From CAYVBJ01 sp964517005 (GTDB lineage: Bacteria > Bacteroidota > Rhodothermia > Balneolales > Balneolaceae), in the NCBI GenBank assembly GCA_964517005.1, contig CAZFAJ010000006.1, positions 1-64,000 of the forward strand: DNA of 64,000 bases, in the 5' to 3' direction. This document shows, in pieces, positions 1 through 9,236 of the stretch (the stretch's first letter is position 1; each line of letters opens with the position of its first letter). The notes under the pieces were generated by a model. That model was not told the origin of the DNA and searched no databases. It worked only from the letters and a program-made list of their open reading frames with translations. A program made the translations under genes and the position numbers.

Positions 1-25
1 GGGGGTTCGAATCCCTCTCCCTCCG
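1..25 (+). tRNA. tRNA 3' part, probably tRNA-Ser (5' part outside window)
   Basis: The window opens inside a tRNA. A five-pair T stem (GGGGG with CCCTC, one G-U pair) encloses the T loop TTCGAAT, followed by a seven-base acceptor strand TCCCTCC and a G at the discriminator position. The next bases are CAC, so CCA is not encoded. A G discriminator with an implied GGAGGGA 5' acceptor strand is typical of serine tRNAs, but the anticodon and variable arm lie upstream, so the amino acid is inferred. A terminator hairpin follows seven bases later. Confidence 0.8.
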
Positions 26-31
26 CACAAT

Positions 32-60
32 AAAAAACCCCGATAAGGGGTTTTTTATTT
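32..60 (+). terminator. Rho-independent terminator of the tRNA
   Basis: A perfect ten-pair hairpin (AAAAAACCCC, loop GATAA, GGGGTTTTTT) at 32-56 sits directly behind the tRNA and runs into T-rich sequence. It ends the tRNA transcript before the TolC-like gene. Confidence 0.85.
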
Positions 61-120
61 TCACTGTGATTGTATTGATTCCGTTTTAAATTCATTTTTT
101 CAGACTGATTGATTAGAGCT

Positions 121-1524
121 ATGCAGCTGTTTAAATTATCTTTTTTTCTTTACTTATTAATGAATTTTTCAATAGTACAATCTATTGCCCAGGATACACT
201 TAAGATTAGCTTGGAAGAATTTATTGAAATAGGCCTTGAAAATTCAGGACAGTTGAGTTTTGAGCAACAAGCTGTAAATCTTGCTGAAAACAGAGTAAAT
301 AGAGCAAAAGCAAATCGCTTCCTGCCTTCTTTTGATTTAAGAACCTTACACGGCTTGGTTCCCGGTGTCAAAAGTGACAGTATTTTGCCAAACGGACGAC
401 CTCTTCCGAGAGATGAATTGTTTCTTGATCCTGATCTCGAAAATGATTTTAACGACTTTGGAATATTTACCAGGTTTGATGTGAATGCAGTTCAGCCTGT
501 ATACTCGTGGGGAGCATTAAAAAAATCTATTTCAGCTGCACGTTCCGGAGCTGTAGCTGCGCAAAAACAGTTGAGTGCAAAAAAAACAGGACTGGAACTT
601 CAGCTTTTTGAACTTTATCAAAGTTATCTTCTGGCTTTGGAGACAGATCGTATCGTAAAGGATTCAGAAAAAGAGCTAAACCGGATTGGTGATGTACTCG
701 AAGAGATGCGAGATGAAGGAGATCCGGAATTTGAAGAAGCAGATATGTTCAAATTTGAAATCTTTGAAGCTGAATTTCAGACGCGAAAGACAGAAGTTGA
801 ACAGAATACAAATTTTATTCAAAGAATCTGGGACTACGTTTTAAGAAGTGATGGAAATATTATTTATGAACCTGAAGATAATTTTCTCGATCCTGTCTCT
901 GTTGAGCTCTTATCGTTTGATGAATATAAAATGAATGCATTTAATGAGCGTGCAGAATTACAAGGCGTTGAAGCCGGAATCAATGCTACAAATGATGCAT
1001 TAGAAGCGAAAAAAGCCCAAAATTTTCCAGTAGTTTTTCTTGGACTGAATGTAAGTTATGCCACAACTCCGAACAGGCCGCGCCAATCGAATCCGTTTAT
1101 TATTAACAACACTAATTTTTTCTCTGCTGCCTTTGGTTTTGGCATTCGCCAAAATCTGAATTTTCTTCAGCTGAAATCAGATGTAGAAAAAAGTAAAATT
1201 GAATACAATCGAATGGTCGACTTAAAGAGGGCTCTAACAGATGGTATTATTCTTGAACTCAATAATGCCTATAAAGAAGCCGTTATTGCTGATACGAAAG
1301 TAAAACAAACGGATGTTGCCCTGACTAAATCCAAAAAATGGGTCCGCCATGAGCAATTAAATTATGACATCGGGTTTGGAAATTCTGAAAATCTTATTGA
1401 TGCAATCAGGCAGGAATTAGAATTGCGGGTTACATTGAAACAAAGTGTGTTTGAATTGAATAAAAAAATAGCAACCCTGCATAAAGCATCCGGATTGCCG
1501 ATAAATAAATTAAATTTAGAATAA
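121..1524 (+). CDS. TolC-family outer membrane efflux protein
   Basis: This 467-residue protein resembles TolC-type outer membrane channels, which form a trimeric barrel and periplasmic alpha-helical tunnel that lets inner-membrane pumps export substrates. The N-terminus is a signal peptide (hydrophobic residues about 5-22, cut near SIAQ). The rest is two related halves rich in long amphipathic helices with regular Ala/Glu/Lys heptads, and the length is normal for the family. The frame is open to a TTG at 109, but the ATG at 121 puts the signal peptide at the very N-terminus and was chosen. The stop lies one base before the next start, so it is co-transcribed with the MlaC-like gene. No adaptor or pump gene is next to it, so the substrate is unknown. 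Confidence 0.85.
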   Translation: MQLFKLSFFLYLLMNFSIVQSIAQDTLKISLEEFIEIGLENSGQLSFEQQAVNLAENRVNRAKANRFLPSFDLRTLHGLVPGVKSDSILPNGRPLPRDELFLDPDLENDFNDFGIFTRFDVNAVQPVYSWGALKKSISAARSGAVAAQKQLSAKKTGLELQLFELYQSYLLALETDRIVKDSEKELNRIGDVLEEMRDEGDPEFEEADMFKFEIFEAEFQTRKTEVEQNTNFIQRIWDYVLRSDGNIIYEPEDNFLDPVSVELLSFDEYKMNAFNERAELQGVEAGINATNDALEAKKAQNFPVVFLGLNVSYATTPNRPRQSNPFIINNTNFFSAAFGFGIRQNLNFLQLKSDVEKSKIEYNRMVDLKRALTDGIILELNNAYKEAVIADTKVKQTDVALTKSKKWVRHEQLNYDIGFGNSENLIDAIRQELELRVTLKQSVFELNKKIATLHKASGLPINKLNLE

Positions 1525-1525
1525 A

Positions 1526-2131
1526 ATGAAAAAGATATTCAAACAGGTATTCCTGTTATCACAAATATTGTTTTTGATTATTCCGTTACTATTTGCTCAG
1601 TCAGAGAGTGATGAAATCAGGCAAATGCTCGAATCCAGGGATGCCGAAATTAAAGAAATTCTCGGGCCTGAAGGTAAAGAATATACTCAGGAACAGAGAG
1701 ATCGTTTAAAAGACATTATCAATGGAGTCATTGATTTTGAAGCGATGGCATCTTATGCTTTAGGCAGTACTTATGATGAATTGTCTGAAGAAGAAAAAGA
1801 TGATTTTGTCTCTCTTTTTTCTACGATCATAAGAGATAACTCATTAAACAAACTTGATATTTACCGGGCAGATGTCTCTTATGAAAATATTGATATCAGT
1901 GACGGAAATGCAAGAGTTGAAACAATTGCCCAGCTTGAGGATGTGCGCACCCCGGTTTTTTATGATATGGAAAAAGAAAATTCTGAATGGGTAATTACGG
2001 ATATGATTATCGATGATGTTTCAACTGCAGAGTCTTACAACCGGCAATTTCAAAGCATTATCAGGAAGCGCGGATATAACTCGCTGAAACAGAGTCTTGA
2101 GAAGAGAGCTGCACGTGCTACTGCTTCCTGA
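1526..2131 (+). CDS. MlaC/Ttg2D-family phospholipid-binding periplasmic protein
   Basis: This 201-residue exported protein looks like MlaC, the periplasmic shuttle that carries phospholipids between the outer-membrane and inner-membrane Mla complexes. It has a signal peptide (residues 1-24, ending LFAQ) and the family pattern of a helical N-terminal half (DFEAMASYALG, then an EEEKDDFVSLF-type helix) followed by beta strands (NARVETIAQL, EWVITDMIIDDVS) and a C-terminal FQSIIRKRGYNSL helix. It starts one base after the TolC-like gene, suggesting one operon. No mlaD, mlaE or mlaF gene is visible nearby. The family call rests on overall pattern, not on catalytic residues, because MlaC has none. 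Confidence 0.8.
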   Translation: MKKIFKQVFLLSQILFLIIPLLFAQSESDEIRQMLESRDAEIKEILGPEGKEYTQEQRDRLKDIINGVIDFEAMASYALGSTYDELSEEEKDDFVSLFSTIIRDNSLNKLDIYRADVSYENIDISDGNARVETIAQLEDVRTPVFYDMEKENSEWVITDMIIDDVSTAESYNRQFQSIIRKRGYNSLKQSLEKRAARATAS

Positions 2132-2241
2132 TTATTGAGAGAAATAATAGTGTTAAATTAATTCAACTATATTTTATCCATACATTCATTTAATTTATCA
2201 TTTATCGATCTAACTAAGTCCAAAAATATTTATTCAATGAA

Positions 2242-2736
2242 ATGAATAATGCCACAGAATTTGGAAACCGGTCTATCAGGCTGCTTGGATCAATTTTAAT
2301 TGCTGTCGCAATCCTGTTGTCTACACATCTTGGGGAATTCTGGCCATTCAGTATCTACCCGATGTTCTCACAAGCCGGAAAGGAGTGGGAGCGATCTCTT
2401 GTGCGGGATGTATCTGATACTCCGGAACAACAGATCTGGAAAACTGTACACTCTGCCGGAAATCTTCAGGGAACAGCTTTTGCTGTGAATGAAGTGAATA
2501 TCAATCAAAATGATGTTGCCAATTATTCGCAAAAAGCAAGTTCATGGGATGATCGTAAAATAAGGGGAATGCGTCATTTGTTCAGAAGCGAACTGAATCA
2601 AAGGGATCTGTTATTGATGAAGGTAACAGGCAGCCTGAAAGCTGATAAGGATTCAGTTATCCTGAACTACACACCATTTATGCTGATGAGATCAGATACT
2701 ACGATTTTTAATGCTGAAATGGAGATCAGCCGATGA
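2242..2736 (+). CDS. Membrane-anchored protein of unknown function, partner of the HTTM-like gene
   Basis: I do not recognise a named family. The 164 residues begin with one hydrophobic segment (about 11-29) followed by a WPFSIYPMFS stretch, then a soluble, probably periplasmic domain of about 120 residues. Its stop overlaps the start of the following multi-pass membrane gene by four bases (ATGA), a classic translationally coupled pair. Small proteins with a Pro-Met-Phe element of this kind tend to accompany HTTM (vitamin-K carboxylase-like) membrane proteins; that is recollection of the pattern, not a search result. Confidence 0.7.
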   Translation: MNNATEFGNRSIRLLGSILIAVAILLSTHLGEFWPFSIYPMFSQAGKEWERSLVRDVSDTPEQQIWKTVHSAGNLQGTAFAVNEVNINQNDVANYSQKASSWDDRKIRGMRHLFRSELNQRDLLLMKVTGSLKADKDSVILNYTPFMLMRSDTTIFNAEMEISR

Positions 2737-3650
2737 AAATTAGTGAACAATTGAAAAGCGATCTGTTCAGGCCGGGGGAAACAGAAACTGCGGGCCAAAT
2801 TCTTTTTTTCAGGCTATTTGAATTTTTTATTGCTTATTTCGTAATCTGGTTTGCATGGTTCTGGGGGGTTTATATACCAAATCTTGGCGAAGTCCTGTTA
2901 CCTCTTGGTATTGCTAACTATATTGATATATCATTTATGTTCAGTGATTTAATGGGACTTGGGAATGCCGTATTAATCACACTTTTTGTTATCGCTGGCT
3001 TCTTCCGATGGAACAGGTTTGCCTATCTTATTGCCATGATTCTCTTTCATTTTCACTATGCTGCCCGGTTTTCACAGGGAGAAATTTCTCATGGGTCGAA
3101 TATGGTAGGGGCAGCACTTTTTTCCCTGGCCATCGCACAAATGGCCTTTTCAGGCGTGGCTGAACGCAGAAAATTCGCACTGGGTGTGCTTATCTTTTTT
3201 ATCGGTCTGGGCTATGTGACTGCCGCCTTCAGTAAACTTATAGGTACAGGGCCATCCTGGGTTGACGGCAGCCATTTGTGGCTGTGGATAGGTGAGAGGA
3301 GTACAGATATGTTGTCACAGCATGGCCATTTTGAATTAAATTTACTGCAGGAATACATTCTGAAATACCACTGGCTGGCAACAATCATACTTGTTTTTGG
3401 GTTACTCGTTGAATTATTTGGCTGGCTTTTCTGGTTTCGGAAAACAAGGCCATATGCAGCAACGCTTCTGATAAGTATGCATATAGGAATCTTGTTGTCG
3501 ATGAATATCAATTTTCCCAAATATGTTTACATCATGATAATACTGGGGTATAGCTGGCACAAACTATTTGATTATCTGTTTGAGAAATATGAAGGAAAAC
3601 AGCCTGTGCAATTTTTACTGAAAAAATATAGCCCCGAGGCGAACAACTGA
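2733..3650 (+). CDS. Multi-pass HTTM-like membrane protein
   Basis: This 305-residue integral membrane protein has about seven hydrophobic helices (near residues 22-50, 65-90, 95-112, 125-140, 148-166, 213-236, 243-278). The conserved-looking motif is at residues 160-180, where a helix leads into SKLIGTGPSWVDG, as in the HTTM superfamily related to vitamin K-dependent gamma-carboxylase and to DoxX-like proteins. The catalytic residues of true gamma-carboxylases are not evident, so enzymatic activity is uncertain. Translation is coupled to the upstream single-pass protein by an ATGA overlap, so the two probably form a complex in the inner membrane. Confidence 0.65.
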   Translation: MKISEQLKSDLFRPGETETAGQILFFRLFEFFIAYFVIWFAWFWGVYIPNLGEVLLPLGIANYIDISFMFSDLMGLGNAVLITLFVIAGFFRWNRFAYLIAMILFHFHYAARFSQGEISHGSNMVGAALFSLAIAQMAFSGVAERRKFALGVLIFFIGLGYVTAAFSKLIGTGPSWVDGSHLWLWIGERSTDMLSQHGHFELNLLQEYILKYHWLATIILVFGLLVELFGWLFWFRKTRPYAATLLISMHIGILLSMNINFPKYVYIMIILGYSWHKLFDYLFEKYEGKQPVQFLLKKYSPEANN

Positions 3651-3680
3651 TATTATGTGGCATGCACGGTTTTTATCACT

Positions 3681-4742
3681 TTAGTCTGATGCGCTATTCT
3701 GATACATCTGCTCTTCCTTATTTTTGCCCGCCTGACCAGTCAGAGTAGTTTTTTCTTTCACTACGGAACTGAAAGCAAAAAAACTGAGATTCATAACTTT
3801 TCCCAAGACCGTTCTTGTCAGTAAAATAGCAGCTATTGCAGAAGTTGAAACCCCGAGGCCTTCCGCAAGACCAATACCCATTCCTGTAAAGATTAAATCT
3901 CTGTTTGGTAAAAATGGTATCCGGCTCAATATGATCTCTACCGATAGAAGTGTAAACCATATCGACATGGGCGTATCAGGAATAACAATATCGTACATAA
4001 CAACAACCAGAAATAAGTTCAGGGTCAATCTGGCAGCATGTATTCCAAAAATTTTATATGCATTTCTTAAAGGCATCGATATTACAAAACGGCGGAATTT
4101 TATAACAACAATTACCAATACAAGCAAAAGCGCAGTGCCGCCCCAAATATAATTTCCTGAATCCTGCATAATCCAGTCCAGAATTTTTATCTGATCTGTG
4201 AAAAAGAATATTGAAAGAAGTGAAAAGGCTACAAGTGTTGAGGAAACAGAGGAAATAATGTTGTTATCTTTTATAATCTTGAAGAGATCAAGTTTTTTAT
4301 AGTTCAGTGTTTTTTGAGCCCAAAGATAAAAATATACTTCTCCCGAATAGCCAAGAACATCTTTATTGTAGATATTTTTCATAAGAAATACAGGAATCGA
4401 CCGTATTGAATCGAATAACCAGTTAATTCTGTAAATAAGGATTTCAAAGAAGGGCAGCTGAAAATAGAGAAAGAAAAAGATAAGATAGAATAAGGGCTGA
4501 GTCGGTAAAGACTGCCACACATTTAACCATCCAACCAGGGATAGTTCATAAACCAGCCATACAACAACGCCGGCATTGATCAACCTCCGGACCCAGGTTC
4601 CGGTTTTTTTCCCTGTTTCACTTCGTAAAAAGCTGCTAACTTGTTTACGAAGATATCTGTATTTTACTTTCAAACTTATATAAATCAATTTAATTTCAGC
4701 CAAAGGAATATAACAGTAAATATACTTCTTCTTCAGGCACAC
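3681..4742 (-). CDS. Multi-pass membrane protein, LPG synthase TM-domain / flippase-like
   Basis: The product is an integral membrane protein with roughly seven to eight helices that resembles the YbhN/UPF0104 family, the flippase-like domain of lysylphosphatidylglycerol synthases. The PFLPNRDLIFTGMGIGLAEGLG region near the C-terminus fits that family's conserved loop. The start is unsettled. The longest frame begins at a GTG at 4742 (353 residues), a TTG lies at 4673, and another TTG at 4583 gives 300 residues starting just before the first membrane helix. A good promoter at 4671-4704 would exclude the two longer starts. The gene is divergent from the glycosyltransferase at 4766, so a role in lipid or glycolipid handling is plausible but inferred. 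Confidence 0.7.
   Translation of the reverse strand: MCLKKKYIYCYIPLAEIKLIYISLKVKYRYLRKQVSSFLRSETGKKTGTWVRRLINAGVVVWLVYELSLVGWLNVWQSLPTQPLFYLIFFFLYFQLPFFEILIYRINWLFDSIRSIPVFLMKNIYNKDVLGYSGEVYFYLWAQKTLNYKKLDLFKIIKDNNIISSVSSTLVAFSLLSIFFFTDQIKILDWIMQDSGNYIWGGTALLLVLVIVVIKFRRFVISMPLRNAYKIFGIHAARLTLNLFLVVVMYDIVIPDTPMSIWFTLLSVEIILSRIPFLPNRDLIFTGMGIGLAEGLGVSTSAIAAILLTRTVLGKVMNLSFFAFSSVVKEKTTLTGQAGKNKEEQMYQNSASD
4671..4704 (-). promoter_or_regulatory. Bacteroidota-type promoter (minus strand)
   Basis: Read on the minus strand, TTTG (4704-4701) is followed after 22 bases by TAAGTTTG (4678-4671), matching the TTG-N17-23-TAnnTTTG consensus of Bacteroidota primary sigma factors. It would drive the flippase-like membrane gene. 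If active, transcription begins near 4666, inside the longest open frame, and argues for a downstream translation start. Confidence 0.5.
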
Positions 4743-4765
4743 TTTCGATCATCCAACAGATGTAA

Positions 4766-5911
4766 ATGCGACTAATCTTAATTACTCAGGATTTCCCTCC
4801 GGATTTTGGCGGAATACAAACTTATTGCCTGGAACATGCCAAACGTCTTAATGAACATTGTGACGATTTTGCTCTGATTTGTCCTGATAAGCCAGATGCT
4901 GAAGATATAGACCGTGAATTGGATTTTCCTGTTTATAGAATGAAAGTTCAAAATTCACTTCTTGTTTTTTCCCTTTTCAAAAATCTTGAAAAGATTATAT
5001 CAAAACATCGTGCAGATGCAACATTTCATGCGCAGTGGCACACTACCTGGCCTGCAATTAAACTGAGAAGAAAAGGTAAATTGAAAAAAGTATTCTGTTC
5101 CGGCCATGGAAGAGAGTTAATTTTCAATCCATATAAAAATGTACCTCTCCTGGATTCACTATTTGAAAAAACGAGAAAAAAGTGCTTGCAGGAAACGGAT
5201 CATAACTATCCCGTGAGTGACTACAACTCAAATATGATGAGCGATCTTGGAGTTTCCCCCGAACAGAGAACCGTGGTTATCAATGGCACTTCACCGGATA
5301 TCTTTTATCCATCTGAGAGCCGGAATCTCAAAAGAAAAATGGGACTGGAGGGAAAAAAAATTATTCTCACCGTTACACGCATCATTCACAGAAAAGGAGT
5401 GGATCTGGTTATTGAGGCGGTAAATAAGTTAAAAGACGACATTCCGGACATTTTTCATGTAGTTGTTGGCGGCGGACCTGAAATAGAGTATTGTAAAAAT
5501 CTTGTTAATAAACTAAATCTGGATGATTATGTGCATTTTACAGGCAAGATACAATATGAAGAGTTAAATCCGTTCTACAATATGTGTGATCTGTTTGTAA
5601 TGGTACCAAGGTCTGATGAAACAGAAGTGGAAGGATTTGGTATTGTATATCTCGAGGCAAATGCCTGCAAAAAACCTGTTATTGGAAGTAATTCAGCCGG
5701 TATTCCAAGCGCAATATTACACAAAAAAACCGGCCTTCTTGTGGAGGAAGAAAATGTTGATGAACTCGCAAGTGCGTTACATACGATCTTAACAGATCAG
5801 AGCTATGCTCAAAAACTTGGTGAAGAAGGATTTTCAAGGGTACGGGAATGCGCCAACTGGGATTATGTAAGTAAAAAGTTATATAACGAAATGAATAAGC
5901 AGCTACACTAA
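4766..5911 (+). CDS. Glycosyltransferase family 4 (GT-B fold)
   Basis: This 381-residue cytosolic or membrane-peripheral enzyme has the layout of retaining GT4 glycosyltransferases. An N-terminal acceptor domain begins with LITQDFPPDFGGIQTY (residues 4-19), where the Gly-Gly loop contacts the donor. A C-terminal nucleotide-sugar domain contains ILTVTRIIHRKGVDL and the E-x7-E motif in EGFGIVYLEA. It could build glycolipids or polysaccharides; the donor and acceptor cannot be read from sequence. It is divergent from the flippase-like membrane gene and followed 88 bases later by an MMPL exporter, so the three may act on the same envelope lipid, which is inference. Confidence 0.85.
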   Translation: MRLILITQDFPPDFGGIQTYCLEHAKRLNEHCDDFALICPDKPDAEDIDRELDFPVYRMKVQNSLLVFSLFKNLEKIISKHRADATFHAQWHTTWPAIKLRRKGKLKKVFCSGHGRELIFNPYKNVPLLDSLFEKTRKKCLQETDHNYPVSDYNSNMMSDLGVSPEQRTVVINGTSPDIFYPSESRNLKRKMGLEGKKIILTVTRIIHRKGVDLVIEAVNKLKDDIPDIFHVVVGGGPEIEYCKNLVNKLNLDDYVHFTGKIQYEELNPFYNMCDLFVMVPRSDETEVEGFGIVYLEANACKKPVIGSNSAGIPSAILHKKTGLLVEEENVDELASALHTILTDQSYAQKLGEEGFSRVRECANWDYVSKKLYNEMNKQLH

Positions 5912-5999
5912 AATAAAACTTGTTCAAATATCAATCTGAATCTATTATATCCACAGAATAAAGACGAATAATATCACCTCTGAGATTTAATTACCTGAA

Positions 6000-8501
6000 A
6001 TGCTTAAAATTCTTCGTTTTCTTCGCCCTCTTGTAGAGGCTTGCTATAAACATCCATACAGTGTTCTTTTTGTAAGTTTTGTTATTTCGATTGCAGCAGC
6101 AAACTATGCACTGAAGCTTGGTGTCGATACTGATATAGCGAATCTGCTCCCGCCTTCGAATCCGACAGTACAGGCACTTGATAAGCTTCAGGAAACAGCC
6201 GGTTCTGAAACTGAAATGCAGGTTGCTATTAAATCACCAAGTTTCGAAGCAAACAAAAGATTTGCAAATGATCTGATTGAAGAGAGTCTGAAACTATATG
6301 ATCCCGGTATTCAGGATAATTTTTTTAAGCGGGCTGAATTCAGGAGAGAAACGGGTGTTTTAAAAGATAATGCCCTTTACCTGGCAACATTCAATGAACT
6401 CGATAATGTAATCTCGTACCTGAAAGAAGAAATACAAACTGCAAAGGAAGAGGCAAATCCCTTTTTTATTGATTTCGAAGAAGAAGAGGAGGAAGAAAAT
6501 GCAGAGGATAAGTTTTCAAATTTCGAAGAGACGTACAATGAGATCATCCCTTCAGAATATCCTGTAAATGATGACAGCACTCTTGTTACCGTAAAATTCT
6601 TTCCCAATGGGTCCAAAAGTAATATCCGCTATCTCGAAGATATGTTCAGTGTTTATGATTCGCTGGTTGTGGCCATGCAGCTCACATCCTATCATCCCGA
6701 AATGGAAGTAAGATATGGCGGCAGACTGAAACGCCATTTGAATGAGTTTGAGTCTATTATGGATGATGTATTCAGCAGTTTTTCGTTGGGCATTTCAAGT
6801 GTAATATTGCTTGTATTACTCTATTTTTTCTTTAAAAAATATATTCACTACAAAGGGGGAAGCAGAGAAGATCAGCAGCATTCTTTCTGGAGCCACCTGA
6901 TACGGGCTCCGATACCGGCTTTTATAATTGGTATCCCGCTGGTTATAAGTTTGTCATGGACGTTTGGCATCACTCATATCTTTCTGGAAAATCTGAACAC
7001 AATGACTTCTGTTCTTTTCGTGATACTATTTGGCCTGGGTATCGACTACGGAATTCACTACTACGCCCGTTATATTGAACTACGCTCAGCCGGCATGAAT
7101 GTTTATGATTCCATTCTGAATGCTTACGAAAGAACGGGAATTGCAATTTTTGTAAGTGCAATAACGACAGCGAGTGCCCTTTTTGTTCTGATATTTGCAG
7201 ACTTCCGGGGATTTTCAGAGTTTGGATTTATTGCCGGACTGGGGATTTTACTTGCACTTGTAGCTATGCTGTATATATTGCCTGCAATTCTCACCATTTT
7301 TGAAAGATTCAATCTGATTTTATTTACTAAACGGTCTGAAGAAAAGACGGTTAAAACTTTGATTAAGCGTTACCCGTTTGCCCGGACCATTATTTTAGTA
7401 TGTACCGTGTTGTCTGTAGCAGTTTTAATCAATGCAGACAGACTGAAATTTGAATATGATTTTGGTAACCTGGAACCTGAATTTGAGGAATACCAGGAAT
7501 TCAGGGATTTTACTGAAGGTATTGATGAATCAGAGAGAAGAAATCCGGCTTATATCATTGCAGATTCGAACAAAGATGTTTTTGAAATTCTTGATACGTT
7601 GAAAGTAAAAGAGGAACAAAATCAAGAAACCTTAATTCATAGTTATGAGGCTCTGCAAGAACGGTTTCCGCCATTTGAAGAGATGCAGCAGCAGAAACTT
7701 GAATATATTGATAGTATCAGGACCCTTTTGCAGGATCCTTTTCTAATCGATCAGAAAAGCGAAGATCTGGATATTTTACGCAGGGCTTCTGGCACAACGG
7801 AACCGCTGGAGATTGAAGAAATTCCTGATTACTTAAAAAACCGGTTTCTTACAAAAGAAGGGGAGATCGGTAAATTTGTAATCATTTATCCGAAAAGTAA
7901 CATGTCGGATGCCAGGCGTTCGATTGCCTTTAAAGATGAAATCGGTAAAATTACCGTTTCCGGAGGAAAAACCTATTATGCTGCAAGTACATCACTTGTA
8001 GCGGCAGAAATGATTGATTTGATGAGAACCGAAAGTCCTTACATGATTTCAGCAACATTTCTGATCATATTTATCCTGATGTATTTCTCCTTTAACTCGT
8101 TTAAATGGACGGCTATCGCCTTATCACCTTTACTGATCGGTTTAATTATATTATTTGGAATTATGCTTGTATTCGGTATGAAATTTAATTTTTACAATCT
8201 TGTGGTACTGCCGGCAATTCTTGGTATCGGTGTGGATAATGGTGCCCATCTTGCTCACCGGTATCATGATGAAGGAATGAACAGCATGTGGAGTGTGCTG
8301 TCGAGCACGGGGCAGCATATCACGATTGGATCATTTACTACAATGCTTGGATTTGCAGGACTTTTGTTTACCAATCATCCGGGATTACAGTCAATTGGTA
8401 TTATGGCTGTAATCGGTATTGGAATGGCCCTTTTTACAGCACTAACATTTTTACCGTCCCTGGTACAATACCTTGAGGACAAAAATAAAATCAGTTTTTA
8501 A
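6000..8501 (+). CDS. MMPL/RND-family transporter
   Basis: The 833-residue protein has the RND/MMPL duplication: an N-terminal helix (about 18-36), a large extracytoplasmic loop, a block of five helices (about 255-440), a second single helix near 460-477, another loop and a second block of helices (about 680-828). Conserved features include GVDTDIANLLPPSNPT after the first helix and GLGIDYGIHYYARYIE and GIGVDNGAHLAHRYHDE in the helix blocks, which hold the proton-relay Asp residues. The first loop carries an unusual run of acidic residues near 155-168. Members export lipids, hopanoids or large hydrophobic molecules. The stop is two bases before the recO start. Confidence 0.9.
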   Translation: MLKILRFLRPLVEACYKHPYSVLFVSFVISIAAANYALKLGVDTDIANLLPPSNPTVQALDKLQETAGSETEMQVAIKSPSFEANKRFANDLIEESLKLYDPGIQDNFFKRAEFRRETGVLKDNALYLATFNELDNVISYLKEEIQTAKEEANPFFIDFEEEEEEENAEDKFSNFEETYNEIIPSEYPVNDDSTLVTVKFFPNGSKSNIRYLEDMFSVYDSLVVAMQLTSYHPEMEVRYGGRLKRHLNEFESIMDDVFSSFSLGISSVILLVLLYFFFKKYIHYKGGSREDQQHSFWSHLIRAPIPAFIIGIPLVISLSWTFGITHIFLENLNTMTSVLFVILFGLGIDYGIHYYARYIELRSAGMNVYDSILNAYERTGIAIFVSAITTASALFVLIFADFRGFSEFGFIAGLGILLALVAMLYILPAILTIFERFNLILFTKRSEEKTVKTLIKRYPFARTIILVCTVLSVAVLINADRLKFEYDFGNLEPEFEEYQEFRDFTEGIDESERRNPAYIIADSNKDVFEILDTLKVKEEQNQETLIHSYEALQERFPPFEEMQQQKLEYIDSIRTLLQDPFLIDQKSEDLDILRRASGTTEPLEIEEIPDYLKNRFLTKEGEIGKFVIIYPKSNMSDARRSIAFKDEIGKITVSGGKTYYAASTSLVAAEMIDLMRTESPYMISATFLIIFILMYFSFNSFKWTAIALSPLLIGLIILFGIMLVFGMKFNFYNLVVLPAILGIGVDNGAHLAHRYHDEGMNSMWSVLSSTGQHITIGSFTTMLGFAGLLFTNHPGLQSIGIMAVIGIGMALFTALTFLPSLVQYLEDKNKISF

Positions 8502-8503
8502 TT

Positions 8504-9232
8504 TTGATTGCCAAAACATCCGCCGTAGTTCTGAAAGTTATCAATTTTAGCGAATCAAGCCTGATCGTTACAATGATGACAATAGAACATGGAAAAATCG
8601 CAATGATTGCAAAAGGTGCCCGGAAACCCAGAAACAAATTTTCCGGATTACTTTCTCCCGGACAAATACTTGAAGTTGTTTACTATTACAAAAGCACCCG
8701 GAATATACAGACTTTGACAGAGGCTGATTACTTGCACAAGCTTTTCCGATTGCGGACTGATGTATTTAAAATGAGTCTGGCATTATCTGTTCTTGAACTT
8801 GTAAACCAGTTAACACACGAAAATGAAATCAATGTACCTGTTTTTAATTTTTTGATACGGTTTCTACCCTGGCTGAATGATTACAGCAGTCCGTCAAAGT
8901 TAATTTTACCTTACGTTCAAATTCAGTTAGCTGACTTATCCGGAATCGGATTACAGCGTAATGAAACTGATGAAAGCAATGTTTATCTTAATATTTCAAA
9001 CGGAGAAATAACTAATATCCCTGAAGGAAACAGTACTATTAAGCTTACGCATGATCAGTACACCTTCATCAAATTAGCTGTTGATGTAAAAAAATCTTCA
9101 ATTTTTGATCTTAACCTGGCAAAAAATGAACTAAAAGATTTAATTCACCATTTAGACAAGTACTTCCGTTATCATATTGAAGGAATTAAGGAACGGAAAT
9201 CAGATCATATTTTTGACCAATTGTTTGATTAA
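8504..9232 (+). CDS. recO: DNA repair protein RecO
   Basis: RecO (242 residues) loads RecA onto SSB-coated single strands together with RecR in the RecFOR pathway. The N-terminal OB fold is clear: TSAVVLKVINFSESSLIV, then HGKIAMIAKGARKPRNKF and GQILEVVYYYK. The helical C-terminal domain (about 85-235) lacks the CxxC zinc-binding cysteines found in many RecO proteins, as in E. coli. The start is a TTG at 8504 because the motif begins immediately there and no ATG fits. It follows the MMPL gene by two bases and is followed closely by the HtrA gene, implying an operon. Confidence 0.92.
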   Translation: MIAKTSAVVLKVINFSESSLIVTMMTIEHGKIAMIAKGARKPRNKFSGLLSPGQILEVVYYYKSTRNIQTLTEADYLHKLFRLRTDVFKMSLALSVLELVNQLTHENEINVPVFNFLIRFLPWLNDYSSPSKLILPYVQIQLADLSGIGLQRNETDESNVYLNISNGEITNIPEGNSTIKLTHDQYTFIKLAVDVKKSSIFDLNLAKNELKDLIHHLDKYFRYHIEGIKERKSDHIFDQLFD

Positions 9233-9236
9233 TAGA

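Noticed and set aside
9177..9236. Upstream extension of the HtrA frame to ATG 9177
   Set aside because: It lies inside recO and would put 20 polar residues in front of the membrane anchor.
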